NCBI RefSeq assembly: GCF_000717345.1
Contig: NZ_JNZA01000030.1
Coordinates: forward strand, 19,499 to 83,498
DNA from: Streptomyces lydicus
Lineage (GTDB): Bacteria; Actinomycetota; Actinomycetes; Streptomycetales; Streptomycetaceae
Direction: 5' to 3'
Length of the DNA stretch: 64,000 nt
Position 1 is the first letter of the stretch. Every line of letters starts with the position of its first letter. A program made the translations under genes and the position numbers. The notes beneath the pieces are model-generated. The model saw nothing but the letters and a program-made list of their open reading frames with translations, was not told where the DNA came from and searched no databases. Positions 9,601 through 18,045 of the stretch are shown one piece after another.

Positions 9601-10174
9601 CGCCGTGGTGTACGGCTACTTCCCCTGCGTGTCCAAGGGCGAGGACCTGATCCTGCTGCACGAGGACGGCACCGAGCGCACCCGCTTCACCTTCCCGCGG
9701 CAGCGCCGTGGCCGGCGGCTGTGCCTGGCGGACTACTTCCGCCCGGAGGAGTCCGGCGAGCGGGACGTGGTCGGCCTCCAGGTCGTCACCGTCGGCTCCC
9801 GGATCGGCGAGGCCACCGCCGAGCTCTTCGAGGCCAACTCCTACCGCGACTACCTCGAACTGCACGGCCTGTCCGTGCAGTTGGCCGAGGCGCTGGCCGA
9901 GTACTGGCACGCCCGGGTCCGCGCGGAGCTGGGCTTCGGCGGCGAGGACCCCGACGACGTCGAGGACATGTTCGCGCTCAAGTACCGCGGCGCGCGCTTC
10001 TCGCTGGGCTACGGCGCCTGCCCCGACCTGGAGGACCGCGCCAAGATCGCCGACCTGCTCCAGCCGGAGCGGATCGGCGTCCAGCTCTCCGAGGAGTTCC
10101 AGCTGCACCCGGAGCAGTCCACCGACGCCATCGTCATCCACCACCCCGAGGCGAAGTACTTCAACGCGAGGTAA
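6665..10174 (+). CDS. metH: Cobalamin-dependent methionine synthase
   Basis: This 1169-residue enzyme methylates homocysteine using methylcobalamin recharged from methyltetrahydrofolate. Domains in order: homocysteine-binding barrel (about 15-320, zinc ligands in the VGGCCGTTPEH stretch), pterin-binding barrel (about 350-620, GERTNANGSKKF at its start), helical cap, and B12-binding domain with the DxHxxG motif GDVHDIGKN (His746 as the lower cobalt ligand). The C-terminal reactivation domain (about 890-1169) contains RRGRRLCLADYF and ends in the YFNAR region. The length is slightly shorter than E. coli MetH (1227). The ATG follows AGGGAG. I found no convincing cobalamin riboswitch in the 260-bp upstream gap. 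Confidence 0.96.
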   Translation: MASNTPSSISPSRVESLREALASRVVVADGAMGTMLQAQDPTMEDFQQLEGCNEILNVTRPDIVRSVHEEYFAVGVDCVETNTFGANFAALAEYDIPERVFELSESGARIAREVADEFTASTGQQRYVLGSMGPGTKLPTLGHAPFVTLRDAYQQNAEGMIAGGADALLVETTQDLLQTKAAILGARRALKATGTDLPVICSVTVETTGTMLLGSEIGAALTALEPLGIDMIGLNCATGPAEMSEHLRYLARNSRIPLACMPNAGLPVLGKDGAHYPLTPGELADAQETFVAEYGLSLVGGCCGTTPEHLRQVVERVRGAVPAERNPRPEPGAASLYQTVPFRQDTSYLAIGERTNANGSKKFREAMLEGRWDDCVEMARDQIREGAHMLDLCVDYVGRDGVTDMEELAGRFATASTLPIVLDSTELDVIRAGLEKLGGRAVINSVNYEDGDGPESRFAKVTALAAEHGAALIALTIDEEGQARSVEHKVAVAERLIADLTGNWGIHESDILIDCLTFTICTGQEESRKDGVNTIEAIRELKRRHPDVQTTLGLSNISFGLNPAARIVLNSVFLDECVKAGLDSAIVHASKILPIARLEEEEVKAALDLIHDRRSEGYDPLQKLMELFEGATAKSLKAGRAEELLALPLEERLRRRIIDGEKNGLEADLDEALQERPALDIVNDTLLEGMKVVGELFGSGQMQLPFVLQSAEVMKTAVAYLEPHMEKSDDEGKGTIVLATVRGDVHDIGKNLVDIILSNNGYNVVNLGIKQPVSAILEAAEEHRADVIGMSGLLVKSTVIMKENLEELNQRKMAADFPVILGGAALTRAYVEQDLHEIYEGEVRYARDAFEGLRLMDALIAVKRGVPGATLPELKQRRVPKRDTAALEVEEPEGAVRSDVATDNPVPAPPFWGTRVVKGIQLADYASWLDEGALFKGQWGLKQARTGEGPTYEELVETEGRPRLRGWLDKLQTENLLEAAVVYGYFPCVSKGEDLILLHEDGTERTRFTFPRQRRGRRLCLADYFRPEESGERDVVGLQVVTVGSRIGEATAELFEANSYRDYLELHGLSVQLAEALAEYWHARVRAELGFGGEDPDDVEDMFALKYRGARFSLGYGACPDLEDRAKIADLLQPERIGVQLSEEFQLHPEQSTDAIVIHHPEAKYFNAR

Positions 10175-10184
10175 CCCGCCGTAA

Positions 10185-10230
10185 GCAGGTCAGGGCCGTT
10201 CGGAGCAGCTTCCGTGCGGCCCTGACCTGC
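10185..10230 (+). terminator. Terminator of metH
   Basis: Perfect 13-bp arms, GCAGGTCAGGGCC and GGCCCTGACCTGC, lie 11 bp beyond the metH stop codon around a 20-nt loop. Confidence 0.75.
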
Positions 10231-10358
10231 GCCACCGCGCTTTTCACCGCGCACCGTCGTACACTGGTCGGTCCGGTAGTGGCCGGTCGTGTCCCCCAGC
10301 CGGGGATGGCGACCGGCCCTTTCGTCCCTTCGGGGACAGTCGCAGTGGAGGTGGATGG

Positions 10359-11072
10359 ATGACCAGCAGCATCCCCGCGATCGGCACCCGAACGGCCGAC
10401 GGCGCGACCCTCCAGGCGGTCTTCCTCGACCTCGACGGCACGCTCGTCGACACCGAGGGGTTCTGGTGGGAGGCCGAGGCCGAGGTGTTCGCCGGCCTCG
10501 GGCACATCCTGGACGACGCGCACCGCGAGGTGGTGGTCGGCGGCCCGATGTCGCGCAGCGCCAACTACCTGATCCAGGTCACCGGCGTGGACATCAGCCT
10601 GCCCGAGCTCAGCGTGCTGCTCAACGCCGCCTTCCTGGCCCGCATCCGGCGCGGCGTCCCGCTGATGCCGGGCGCCCGCAGGCTGCTGGCCGAGCTGGCC
10701 GCCCACGAGGTGCCCACCGCCCTGGTCTCCGCCTCGCACCGCGCCGTCGTCGACCAGATGCTCCACTCGCTCGGCCCGGAGCACTTCCGGCTGACCCTGG
10801 CGGGCGACGACCTGGTGCGCACCAAGCCGCACCCCGACCCGTACCTGACCGCCGCGGCGCGCCTGGGGGCGGCCCCGGAGCGCTGCGCCGTCGTCGAGGA
10901 CACCCTGACCGGGGTGACGGCGGGTGAGGCGGCGGGCTGCCCGGTCGTCGCGGTGCCCTCGGTGACGCCGATCCCGCCGGCGGCGGGCCGGACGGTCGTC
11001 CGCTCGCTGGAAGAAGTGGATCTGCCATTTCTCCGGTCGCTCATCACGGAAAGCCGCGGCGGCGTGCACTGA
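10359..11072 (+). CDS. HAD-superfamily phosphatase (beta-phosphoglucomutase-like)
   Basis: This 237-residue hydrolase has all four HAD motifs: DLDGTLVDTEG near residue 24 with the nucleophile Asp, a Ser in LVSASHR (motif II), the Lys in RTKPHPDPYL (motif III) and VVEDTLTGVTAG (motif IV). The helical cap after motif I (WWEAEAEVF) is of the subfamily I type seen in phosphoglycolate phosphatases and beta-phosphoglucomutases. The substrate cannot be told from sequence. The ATG follows GGAGG. The gene stands alone between the metH terminator and a 362-bp gap. Confidence 0.85.
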   Translation: MTSSIPAIGTRTADGATLQAVFLDLDGTLVDTEGFWWEAEAEVFAGLGHILDDAHREVVVGGPMSRSANYLIQVTGVDISLPELSVLLNAAFLARIRRGVPLMPGARRLLAELAAHEVPTALVSASHRAVVDQMLHSLGPEHFRLTLAGDDLVRTKPHPDPYLTAAARLGAAPERCAVVEDTLTGVTAGEAAGCPVVAVPSVTPIPPAAGRTVVRSLEEVDLPFLRSLITESRGGVH

Positions 11073-11434
11073 GCGTATCGCGGGGAAAGCCGACGAAACT
11101 GTGCGGAACGGGCCGCTCATTTTCCGTGACGAATGCGCTGACTGAATAGCCGCATCGCCGCGGGCCCGCAAATGCGTGACGTTTCTCACGTGCCGGGCCG
11201 TCGACAGCGGACCCGACAGCTGTTCCGGAGGCTGTCTTCGGGGGTTTCTACGGGGGTAAGTGTCCGGATTGGTGGAGCAACGCGCGAATCGTTCCGCCGT
11301 CCGGATATCGATCACGCCGTCGTGGCTATCCGGTACCCATATCGCTGCAACTCCTTTGTGTCCCAGCGCGGCTGGCCGTTCCTACTAATGTCGACGCGAG
11401 CAACACCTCTGCGCTGATAAGGAACCTGTCGACG
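11073..11434. other. Intergenic region before the solute-binding lipoprotein genes
   Basis: This 362-bp stretch contains no credible gene. The AT-rich hexamer-like TACTAAT at 11383-11389 is a plausible -10 element for the lipoprotein gene at 11435, which has the ribosome site AAGGAA at 11419-11424. I see no strong hairpin and no recognisable regulatory palindrome. Confidence 0.5.
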
Positions 11435-13042
11435 ATGAATCGCAAGACCCTGGTGCTGCCGGCGCTGGCCGGTCTCCTTGCCCCCGTGCTCGCTGCCTGT
11501 GGCAGCTCGGACGGCGCGGGCGACGGTGGCGATCCGATCGTCGTGGGGGTGGCCACCCACATCGAGGCCACCAAGGCGGCGCCCGCCCCCCTCGACCCGG
11601 CCCAGGCGTACGACGTCGACGCGTGGAACGTCCTGCGTGCCACGCTCCAGACGCTGATGCGGCTGCCGCGCAGCGGGACCGCGCCGGTGCCGGAGGCGGC
11701 CGAGTCCTGCGGGTTCCGCGACACCCAGAACGAGCAGTACCGCTGCACCCTGCGCAGCGGCCTGAAGTTCTCGAACGGGCACGCCCTGACGGCGCAGGAC
11801 GTCAAGTTCTCCATCGAGCGCATGCAGACCATCAACAACACCAACGGCCCGGTGTCGCTGCTCGACGACATCGACAAGGTCGAGACGCCCAGCGACACCG
11901 AGGTGGTCTTCCACCTCAGCAAGCCGGACGCCACCTTCCCGCAGAAGCTCACCACGCCCGCCGCGGCCATCGTCGACTCCCAGGTGTACCCCAAGAGCCG
12001 CCTCTACAGCGGCTTCGACGTGGTCGGCTCCGGCCCGTACACCGTCAAGACCGAGCGCAGCAGCAACCGCATCACCAAGGCGGTCTTCACCAAGAACCCG
12101 GACTACAAGGGCGGGGAGAAGGCGCAGAACGACAAGATCGAGATGCGCTTCTTCGACGACTCCGACTCCGTCGAGAAGGCGCTGCGCAAGGGCGACGTCG
12201 ACCTGATGAACCGTGGCCTGGCGCCCGATCAGGTCAAGGGCCTGGAGAACGCGCGCAACAACCACATCGCCCTCCAGGAGATGCCCGGCCAGGAGATCCG
12301 CTACCTGGCCTTCAACACCAAGGACCCGGCCGTCTCCAACAAGGCCGTGCGGCAGGCGATGGCGCAGATCATCAACCGCTCGGACCTGGTGCGCAACGTC
12401 TACTCCTACACCGGCGACCCGCTCTTCTCGATGGTCCCCACCGGCCTCACCGGCCACATCAACTCGTTCTTCAACAAGTACGGGAACCCCAGCGTCGCGA
12501 CCGCCCGCAAGACCCTGCAGGCCGCGAACATCACCACCCCGGTGAAGTTCACCCTCGCCTACACCACGAACCACTACGGCTCCAGCACCGTCAAGGAGGT
12601 CCGCGCGCTGCAGAGCCAGCTCAACGCGACCAAGCTCTTCGACGTGCGCCTCAAGGGCGTGCCCAGCTGGCAGCAGTACCGCGACGACTCCCTCGCCGGC
12701 AAGTACACCGTCTACAACATGGGCTGGTTCCCCGACATCCCGGACGCCGACAACTACATCGCACCGTTCATCGGCAAGCAGAACTTCCTCGGCTCCCCGT
12801 ACCGCAACGGCAAGATCGAGTCGCAGCTCATCCCGTCCAGCCGCCAGCAGTCCGACCGCAACGCCGCGGCCGCCGACTTCAAGCAGGCGCAGGACATCAT
12901 CGCCGACGACGTGCCGCTCCTCCCGCTGTGGCAGGGCAAGCAGTACGTCGCCGCCCGCGACGACATCACCGGCGTCGAGTGGGCCCTCAACTCCTCGTCG
13001 GGGCTGCAGATCTGGGAGCTCGGCCGCGGCGTCGCCGACTGA
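11435..13042 (+). CDS. ABC transporter substrate-binding lipoprotein (family 5, peptide type)
   Basis: This 535-residue lipoprotein starts at ATG after AAGGAA. The signal peptide ends in the lipobox VLAAC (Cys22), followed by a Ser/Asp/Gly-rich linker. The mature protein matches the DppA/OppA family: TLRSGLKFSNGHALTAQDVKFS is the family signature region, and later segments are of the type found in oligopeptide receptors (YRDDSLAGKYTVYNMGWFPD, then DNYIAPFIG). The ligand is probably a peptide or other oligomer, but the sequence does not say which. It is followed 91 bp downstream by a clear paralogue. No permease or ATPase gene is adjacent, so both receptors are orphans. Confidence 0.88.
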   Translation: MNRKTLVLPALAGLLAPVLAACGSSDGAGDGGDPIVVGVATHIEATKAAPAPLDPAQAYDVDAWNVLRATLQTLMRLPRSGTAPVPEAAESCGFRDTQNEQYRCTLRSGLKFSNGHALTAQDVKFSIERMQTINNTNGPVSLLDDIDKVETPSDTEVVFHLSKPDATFPQKLTTPAAAIVDSQVYPKSRLYSGFDVVGSGPYTVKTERSSNRITKAVFTKNPDYKGGEKAQNDKIEMRFFDDSDSVEKALRKGDVDLMNRGLAPDQVKGLENARNNHIALQEMPGQEIRYLAFNTKDPAVSNKAVRQAMAQIINRSDLVRNVYSYTGDPLFSMVPTGLTGHINSFFNKYGNPSVATARKTLQAANITTPVKFTLAYTTNHYGSSTVKEVRALQSQLNATKLFDVRLKGVPSWQQYRDDSLAGKYTVYNMGWFPDIPDADNYIAPFIGKQNFLGSPYRNGKIESQLIPSSRQQSDRNAAAADFKQAQDIIADDVPLLPLWQGKQYVAARDDITGVEWALNSSSGLQIWELGRGVAD

Positions 13043-13133
13043 GCGTGCGTACCACCCCGCCACACCTCTCCACTCCGCCGCGGCGTTCGTACCGCGGCCC
13101 GACAGGCACCACCCAGATCGTGAGGACCGTTCA

Positions 13134-14732
13134 GTGAGGAAGCGTGACCAGTGGCTGGCCGCCCCGATCGGAGCAGGGCTGACCACAGCCCTGCTCGCGG
13201 TCGCCGGGTGCGGCACGGACGACTCGGGAGCTGCCGGCCGCGGTGAACCCGTGGTCATGGGAATGACGGACAAGGTCGTGGCCACCGACCCCGCAGCCGG
13301 TTACGACCCCGGGTCCTGGCTGCTGTTCAACAACGTCTTCCAGTCGCTGTTGAGCTTCCCCAAGGGCGGCAACACGCCCGAGCCGGAGGCCGCCAAGAGC
13401 TGCTCGTTCACCGACGCGGACAGCAAGGTCTACCGCTGCACTCTCAAGGCCGGCCTCACCTTCAGCAACGGTGACGCGCTGACCTCGAAGGACGTCAAGT
13501 TCTCCTTCGACCGCACGCAGCGCATCAAGGACAAGAACGGCCCCTCCGTGATGTTCTCCGCGCTGGAGAACGTCGAGACGCCGGACGCCAAGACCGTGGT
13601 CTTCCACCTGAAGACGCCGGACGCCACCTTCCCCATGAAGATCGCCTCGGGCGCCGGCTCCATCGTCGACCACACCCAGTACCCCGCCGACCGGCTGCGC
13701 ACCGACGGCAAGGCCATCGGCTCCGGTGTCTACACGCTCAAGGAGTACGGCACCGACCAGGCCGTCTTCGCCGTCAACGACACCTACAAGGGCCCCGCCA
13801 AGGTCAAGAACTCCGGTATGACCGTGAAGTTCTTCCACAGCAGCGACAAGCTCAAGAAGGCCGTCGAGGGCGGCGACGTCGACCTGGCCTACCGCGGCCT
13901 GGCCATGAAGGACATCGCCCACCTCGACAACGCCTCGCTGCGCCAGCAGCACGGCACCCAGGTCATCGAGGGCGGCAGCGCCGAGGTCATGCACCTGGTC
14001 TTCAACCTCAAGGACCCGGTCGCCGGCAAGCTGGGCGTCCGCAAGGCGATCGCGTACCTCCTGGACCGCTCCACCCTCGTCCGGGACGTCTACCAGCGCA
14101 CCGCCGAACCGCTGTACTCGGTCGTCCCCGCCGGCATCACCGGCCACAACACCGCCTTCTTCAACACCTACGGCGACCGCCCGCAGCCCGACAAGGCGAA
14201 GCAGGCGCTGCGCTCCGCGGGCCTGGAGGGCAAGGTGCCGCTGACGCTGTGGGCCACCCCCGACCGGTTCGGCCCGGGCACCGTCCCGGCCTTCCAGGAG
14301 ATCGCCCAACAGCTCAACGCCAGCGGCCTGTTCGACGCCAAGGTGCGCTCGGTGCCCACCGAGGAGTACGACAAGGGCGTGGCCGCCGGCCGGTTCGGCG
14401 TGTACGTCAAGGGCTGGGTCCCCGACTACCCGGACCCCGACAACTTCACCCAGCCGTTCTTCGGCAAGGACAGCGTGCTGTCCAACCACTACACCTCACA
14501 GGCCATCACCGGGCGGCTGCTGCCCAAGACGGCCGACCAGCAGGACCGCGGCGCCACCAAGGGCGCCTTCCGGGAGCTGCAGGACATCGTCGCCAAGGAC
14601 GTGCCGGTCATCCCGATCTGGCAGGGCAAGCAGTACGCGGTGGCCCGCGACGGCGTCTCCGGCCTGGAATGGACGCTGGACGCCTCGACCGTCTTCCGGT
14701 TCTGGGAGATCAGCAAGGCGGCCGACGCCTGA
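13134..14732 (+). CDS. ABC transporter substrate-binding lipoprotein (family 5), paralogue of the previous gene
   Basis: This 532-residue lipoprotein starts at GTG after GAGGA, with the lipobox AVAGC (Cys26). It aligns along its whole length with the preceding protein: CTLKAGLTFSNGDALTSKDV against CTLRSGLKFSNGHALTAQDV, and VVFHLKTPDATFP against VVFHLSKPDATFP. The pair therefore arose by tandem duplication. Divergence is considerable outside these motifs, so they may bind different ligands. The 19-bp terminator at 14751 closes the unit, which contains no transporter subunit. Confidence 0.88.
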   Translation: MRKRDQWLAAPIGAGLTTALLAVAGCGTDDSGAAGRGEPVVMGMTDKVVATDPAAGYDPGSWLLFNNVFQSLLSFPKGGNTPEPEAAKSCSFTDADSKVYRCTLKAGLTFSNGDALTSKDVKFSFDRTQRIKDKNGPSVMFSALENVETPDAKTVVFHLKTPDATFPMKIASGAGSIVDHTQYPADRLRTDGKAIGSGVYTLKEYGTDQAVFAVNDTYKGPAKVKNSGMTVKFFHSSDKLKKAVEGGDVDLAYRGLAMKDIAHLDNASLRQQHGTQVIEGGSAEVMHLVFNLKDPVAGKLGVRKAIAYLLDRSTLVRDVYQRTAEPLYSVVPAGITGHNTAFFNTYGDRPQPDKAKQALRSAGLEGKVPLTLWATPDRFGPGTVPAFQEIAQQLNASGLFDAKVRSVPTEEYDKGVAAGRFGVYVKGWVPDYPDPDNFTQPFFGKDSVLSNHYTSQAITGRLLPKTADQQDRGATKGAFRELQDIVAKDVPVIPIWQGKQYAVARDGVSGLEWTLDASTVFRFWEISKAADA

Positions 14733-14750
14733 CGGACGGCGCACACATGA

Positions 14751-14792
14751 CGGCGGGGCCGGCCCGGGACATCTCCCGGGCCGGCCCCGCCG
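14751..14792. terminator. Bidirectional terminator
   Basis: A perfect 19-bp stem (14751-14769 with 14774-14792) closes around the loop CATC. It lies between the lipoprotein gene on the plus strand and the response-regulator gene on the minus strand, which converge here. Confidence 0.85.
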
Positions 14793-14835
14793 TCGTCCGT
14801 GCGTGTGTACGGGCCCCTGAGGGCGCGTACGGCGG

Positions 14836-15507
14836 CTACTGGGCCCCCGGCCGCACCAGGCCGCTCTCGTAGGCGTACACCGCCGCCTGCACCCGGTCGC
14901 GCAGCCCCAGCTTCGTCAGCACGTGGCCCACATGCGTCTTGACCGTCGTCTCGCTCACGAACAGGTCCGCGGCGATCTCCGCGTTCGACAGTCCGCGCGC
15001 CACCAGCTTGAGCACCTCCACCTCGCGCTCGGTGAGGGTGTGCAGGGTGTCCGGCACCGCCTCCTCGCCCGACGGCAGGTGCCCGGCGTACTTGTCCAGC
15101 AGACGGCGGGTGATGCTCGGTGCCAGCATCGCCTCGCCGGCCGCCACCACCCGGATCGCCTGCACCAGCTCGTTGGCCGGCGCGTCCTTCAGCAGGAAGC
15201 CGCTGGCCCCGGCCCGCAGCGCCTCGACGACGTACTCGTCCAGGTCGAAGGTCGTCAGCACCAGCACCTTCGCCGGCCCGTCCTTGGCCGGACCGGTGAT
15301 CTGCCGGGTCGCCTCCACCCCGTCCATCCGGGGCATGCGGATGTCCATCAGCACCACATCGGGCTGCAGCGCCCGCACCTGCTCCAGCGCCTGCAGGCCG
15401 TCACCGGCCTCCCCGACGACGGCCAGGTCCTGCTCCGCCTCCAGAATCATCCGGAATCCCGTACGCAGCAGGGGCTGGTCGTCGACCAGCAGGACGCGGA
15501 TGGCCAC
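14836..15507 (-). CDS. NarL/LuxR-type response regulator (orphan)
   Basis: This 223-residue regulator starts at GTG (15507), after AAGGAG. The receiver domain (about 1-120) has the acidic pair in VLLVDDQ, the phosphorylatable Asp in DVVLMDIRMP, and the conserved Thr and Lys in VLVLTTFD and FLLKDAP. The C-terminal LuxR-type helix-turn-helix (about 150-215) is LTEREVEVLKLVARGLSN followed by the recognition helix ETTVKTHVGHVL. No sensor kinase is adjacent: the neighbours are a RecB-like nuclease gene and a convergent lipoprotein gene. Its partner must be encoded elsewhere. Confidence 0.92.
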   Translation of the reverse strand: MAIRVLLVDDQPLLRTGFRMILEAEQDLAVVGEAGDGLQALEQVRALQPDVVLMDIRMPRMDGVEATRQITGPAKDGPAKVLVLTTFDLDEYVVEALRAGASGFLLKDAPANELVQAIRVVAAGEAMLAPSITRRLLDKYAGHLPSGEEAVPDTLHTLTEREVEVLKLVARGLSNAEIAADLFVSETTVKTHVGHVLTKLGLRDRVQAAVYAYESGLVRPGAQ

Positions 15508-15548
15508 GAGCTCTCCTTCGTTACGCCCGTTCGATACGCCCGGACAGG

Positions 15549-16490
15549 CTAGATCGCCTCCATTCTGCCCTGCGGGGCCCCACCGCCGTCCGCCGGGCGC
15601 GCCTCCAGCGGATACACCGGGGGAGTGCCGCCGAATTCCGGACAGTGCGCCTGGTGGTCGCACCAGCCGCACAGCTTTGTCGGCCGCGGCCGCCAGTCAC
15701 CGGTCTCGGTCGCCAGCCGGATCGCCTCCCACAGCGCCAGCAACTTCCGCTCCACGGCCCGCAGATCGGCCTCCCCCGGGTCGTACGTCAGCACATCGCC
15801 GCTGCCCAGATACACCAGCTGCAGCCGCCGCGGCACCACACCGCGCAGCCGCCACATCACCAGGGCGTAGAACTTCATCTGGAACAGCGCGCCCTCGGCG
15901 AACTGCGGCCGCGGCGCCTTGCCGGTCTTGTAGTCGACGATCCGCACCTCGCCGGTCGGCGCGACGTCCACCCGGTCGATGAAGCCGCGCAGCTGCAGCC
16001 CCGACTCCAGCACCGTCTCCACATACAGCTCGCGGTCCGCCGGCTCCAGCCGCGTCGGGTCCTCCAGCGAGAACCACCGCTCCACCAGCGCCTCGGCCTC
16101 CGCCAGCCACGTCGCCAACTGCTCGCCGTCCGCGTCCCCGGCGAACAGCTCGGCCAGCTCGGGCCGCTTGGCCAGCAGCTTCTCCCACTCGCCCGGCACC
16201 ATCGCGCGCGCCCCGGCCGCCGTACGCTCCCCGGCCGGCGCGTCGAAGAGCCGCTCCAGCACCGCGTGCACGACCGTGCCCCGGGTCGCCGCCGCGCTCG
16301 GCTTCTCCGGCAGCTTGTCGATCACCCGGAAGCGGTAAAGCAGCGGGCACTGCATGAAATCGCTCGCCCGCGACGGCGAGAGCGCCACCGGCGGACGCGC
16401 CCGCACCCCCTCGTCCGGTCCCGCCCCGGCCGCCTCCGCGCCGTGCCCGCCCTGCGCGGCCGCCCCGTCCTGCTCCGTGCTCCATCCCAT
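15549..16490 (-). CDS. RecB-family PD-(D/E)XK exonuclease with probable Fe-S cluster
   Basis: This 313-residue protein starts at ATG (16490). An alanine- and glycine-rich N-terminal stretch (about 1-38) precedes SPSRASDFMQCPLLYRFR, the usual opening of RecB/Cas4-like nucleases. The core nuclease motif is EVRIVDYKTGKAPRP. Four cysteines (one in QCPLLY, three in CGWCDHQAHCP at the C-terminus) match the iron-sulphur ring of the AddB/Cas4 group. No helicase domain, CRISPR array or cas gene is nearby, so a general DNA-repair role is more likely than adaptive immunity. It reads toward the response regulator and diverges from the protease gene at 16697. Confidence 0.85.
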   Translation of the reverse strand: MGWSTEQDGAAAQGGHGAEAAGAGPDEGVRARPPVALSPSRASDFMQCPLLYRFRVIDKLPEKPSAAATRGTVVHAVLERLFDAPAGERTAAGARAMVPGEWEKLLAKRPELAELFAGDADGEQLATWLAEAEALVERWFSLEDPTRLEPADRELYVETVLESGLQLRGFIDRVDVAPTGEVRIVDYKTGKAPRPQFAEGALFQMKFYALVMWRLRGVVPRRLQLVYLGSGDVLTYDPGEADLRAVERKLLALWEAIRLATETGDWRPRPTKLCGWCDHQAHCPEFGGTPPVYPLEARPADGGGAPQGRMEAI

Positions 16491-16652
16491 GGCACAAAAC
16501 CCTACGGCCCGCCACTGACACGCGCGGACGGATGACGGAGGGCGCACGCAGCGTAAGGGCCCCGCAGCGGAAGCGGCCCCGACGCTCCGCATACCATCGA
16601 CGCCGGACCCCTTCGCCCTGCATGATCGAGATATCAGGCCGAGCAGGGGCGA

Positions 16653-16675
16653 ATGCCGTATGCCGTATGCCGTAT
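16653..16675. repeat. Short tandem repeat ATGCCGT x3
   Basis: Three contiguous copies of ATGCCGT plus AT lie just upstream of the site-2 protease gene, at the position of its promoter or leader. A copy-number change here would alter spacing in that region. Confidence 0.7.
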
Positions 16676-16696
16676 CCGATGAGGGGACGCCACACC

Positions 16697-17956
16697 GTGG
16701 ACGACAGCGGGAAGCCGCAGGACCCCGAGGAGTCCGGGCGGCACCGGCCGCCCGGGCAGACCGAGGAGCCCGGCGGGCCCAAGGCGCCCCCGCCCGGCAG
16801 GAAGGGCAGCGGGGGCGGCATCCTGATGGGCCGTCCCTTCGGCGTGCCCGTCTACGTCGCCCCCAGCTGGTTCCTCGTCGCCGCCCTGATCACCTGGGTC
16901 TTCGGCGGCCAACTGGAGCGCGTGCTGCCCGAGCTCGGGGCCGCCCGCTACCTCGTCTCGCTCTTCTTCGCGGTGGCCTTCTACGCGTCGGTGCTCGTCC
17001 ACGAGCTGGCCCACACCGTCGCCGCGCTCCGCTTCAAGCTCCCCGTGCGCCGCATCCAGCTCCAGTTCTTCGGCGGCGTCTCGGAGATAGAGAAGGAGAC
17101 CGAGACCCCCGGCCGGGAGTTCGTCCTCGCCTTCGTCGGCCCGCTGCTCTCCCTCGTGCTCGCCGGCGTCTTCTACGCCGGGATGCAGCTGGTCGAACCC
17201 GGTACGGTCCCCGGCGTCCTGCTCGCCGGCCTGATGATCTCCAACCTCATCGTCGCGATCTTCAACCTGCTGCCCGGCCTCCCGCTGGACGGCGGCCGGA
17301 TGCTGCGCGCCGTCGTGTGGAAGATCACCGGCCGGCCGATGAGCGGCACCGTCGCCGCCGCCTGGGTCGGCCGCGCGCTCGCCGTCACCGTGCTGATCGG
17401 CCTGCCGCTGCTCACCCACACCGGAGCGCTCGGCAACGCCCGCCCGGAGATCGGCGGCGCGGACTCGCTCACCGACGCCCTGCTCGCCGCGATCCTCGCC
17501 GCCATCATCTGGACCGGCGCCGGCAACAGCCTGCGCATGGCCCGGCTGCGCGAGCGCCTGCCGGACCTCACCGCCCGCACCCTGACCCGGCGCGCCATCC
17601 CCGTCGAGACCGCCACCCCGCTCTCCGAGGCGCTGCGCCGCGCCAACGACGCCGGCGCCCGCGCCCTGGTCGTCGTCGACCCCCAGGGCGCGCCGACCGC
17701 CCTGGTACGGGAGGCCGCCATCGCCGGTGTCCCCGACCACCGCCGCCCCTGGGTCCCGGTGGGCACCCTCGCCCAGGACCTCAAGGAGGGCATGCGGGTC
17801 CCGGCCGAACTCGCCGGCGAGGACCTGCTCGAATACCTCCGCGCCACACCCGCCACCGAATACCTCGTCGTCGAGGACACCGGCGCCATCTACGGCGTCC
17901 TGTCCACCGCCGACGTCGAGCGCGCCTTCGTCTCCGCCATGGCACGGACCAGCTAG
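16697..17956 (+). CDS. Site-2 protease family zinc metalloprotease with CBS domains
   Basis: This 419-residue intramembrane protease has the zinc motif HELAHTVAALRF and the second motif NLLPGLPLDGGRM (third ligand Asp), separated by membrane helices. The first 40 residues are Pro/Gly-rich and cytosolic. After about six membrane segments, a C-terminal region from residue 290 carries two CBS-like halves (AIPVETATPLSEALRRA and LEYLRATPATEYLVVED), which usually bind adenine nucleotides. I chose GTG at 16697, after GAGGGG; an ATG at 16679 is possible. It lies upstream of trmI, as in other actinobacterial proteasome regions, but its substrate is unknown. Confidence 0.85.
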   Translation: MDDSGKPQDPEESGRHRPPGQTEEPGGPKAPPPGRKGSGGGILMGRPFGVPVYVAPSWFLVAALITWVFGGQLERVLPELGAARYLVSLFFAVAFYASVLVHELAHTVAALRFKLPVRRIQLQFFGGVSEIEKETETPGREFVLAFVGPLLSLVLAGVFYAGMQLVEPGTVPGVLLAGLMISNLIVAIFNLLPGLPLDGGRMLRAVVWKITGRPMSGTVAAAWVGRALAVTVLIGLPLLTHTGALGNARPEIGGADSLTDALLAAILAAIIWTGAGNSLRMARLRERLPDLTARTLTRRAIPVETATPLSEALRRANDAGARALVVVDPQGAPTALVREAAIAGVPDHRRPWVPVGTLAQDLKEGMRVPAELAGEDLLEYLRATPATEYLVVEDTGAIYGVLSTADVERAFVSAMARTS

Positions 17957-18011
17957 CGGGGCGCGTGCGCCTCCGGGGCGCGCGCCGCGGCCCGACCGGG
18001 ACCCGGCTGGT

Positions 18012-18045
18012 CGGCGGCGCCCCGGCGGGCCGGTAGGCTGGTCAC
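18012..18045 (+). promoter_or_regulatory. Leaderless promoter of trmI
   Basis: The -10 hexamer TAGGCT at 18034-18039 ends exactly 6 bp before the ATG at 18046. This places the transcription start on the A of the start codon. No ribosome site precedes the gene. The -35 region is not distinctive. Confidence 0.5.

Noticed and set aside
6593..10144. 1183-codon open frame antisense to metH
   Set aside because: It mirrors the codon structure of metH; Val/Leu/Gly/Asp-rich shadow without any domain, ribosome site or start context.
15549..16490. Cas4-like protein suggesting CRISPR
   Set aside because: No repeat array and no other cas gene in the window; the protein fits a general RecB-type nuclease.
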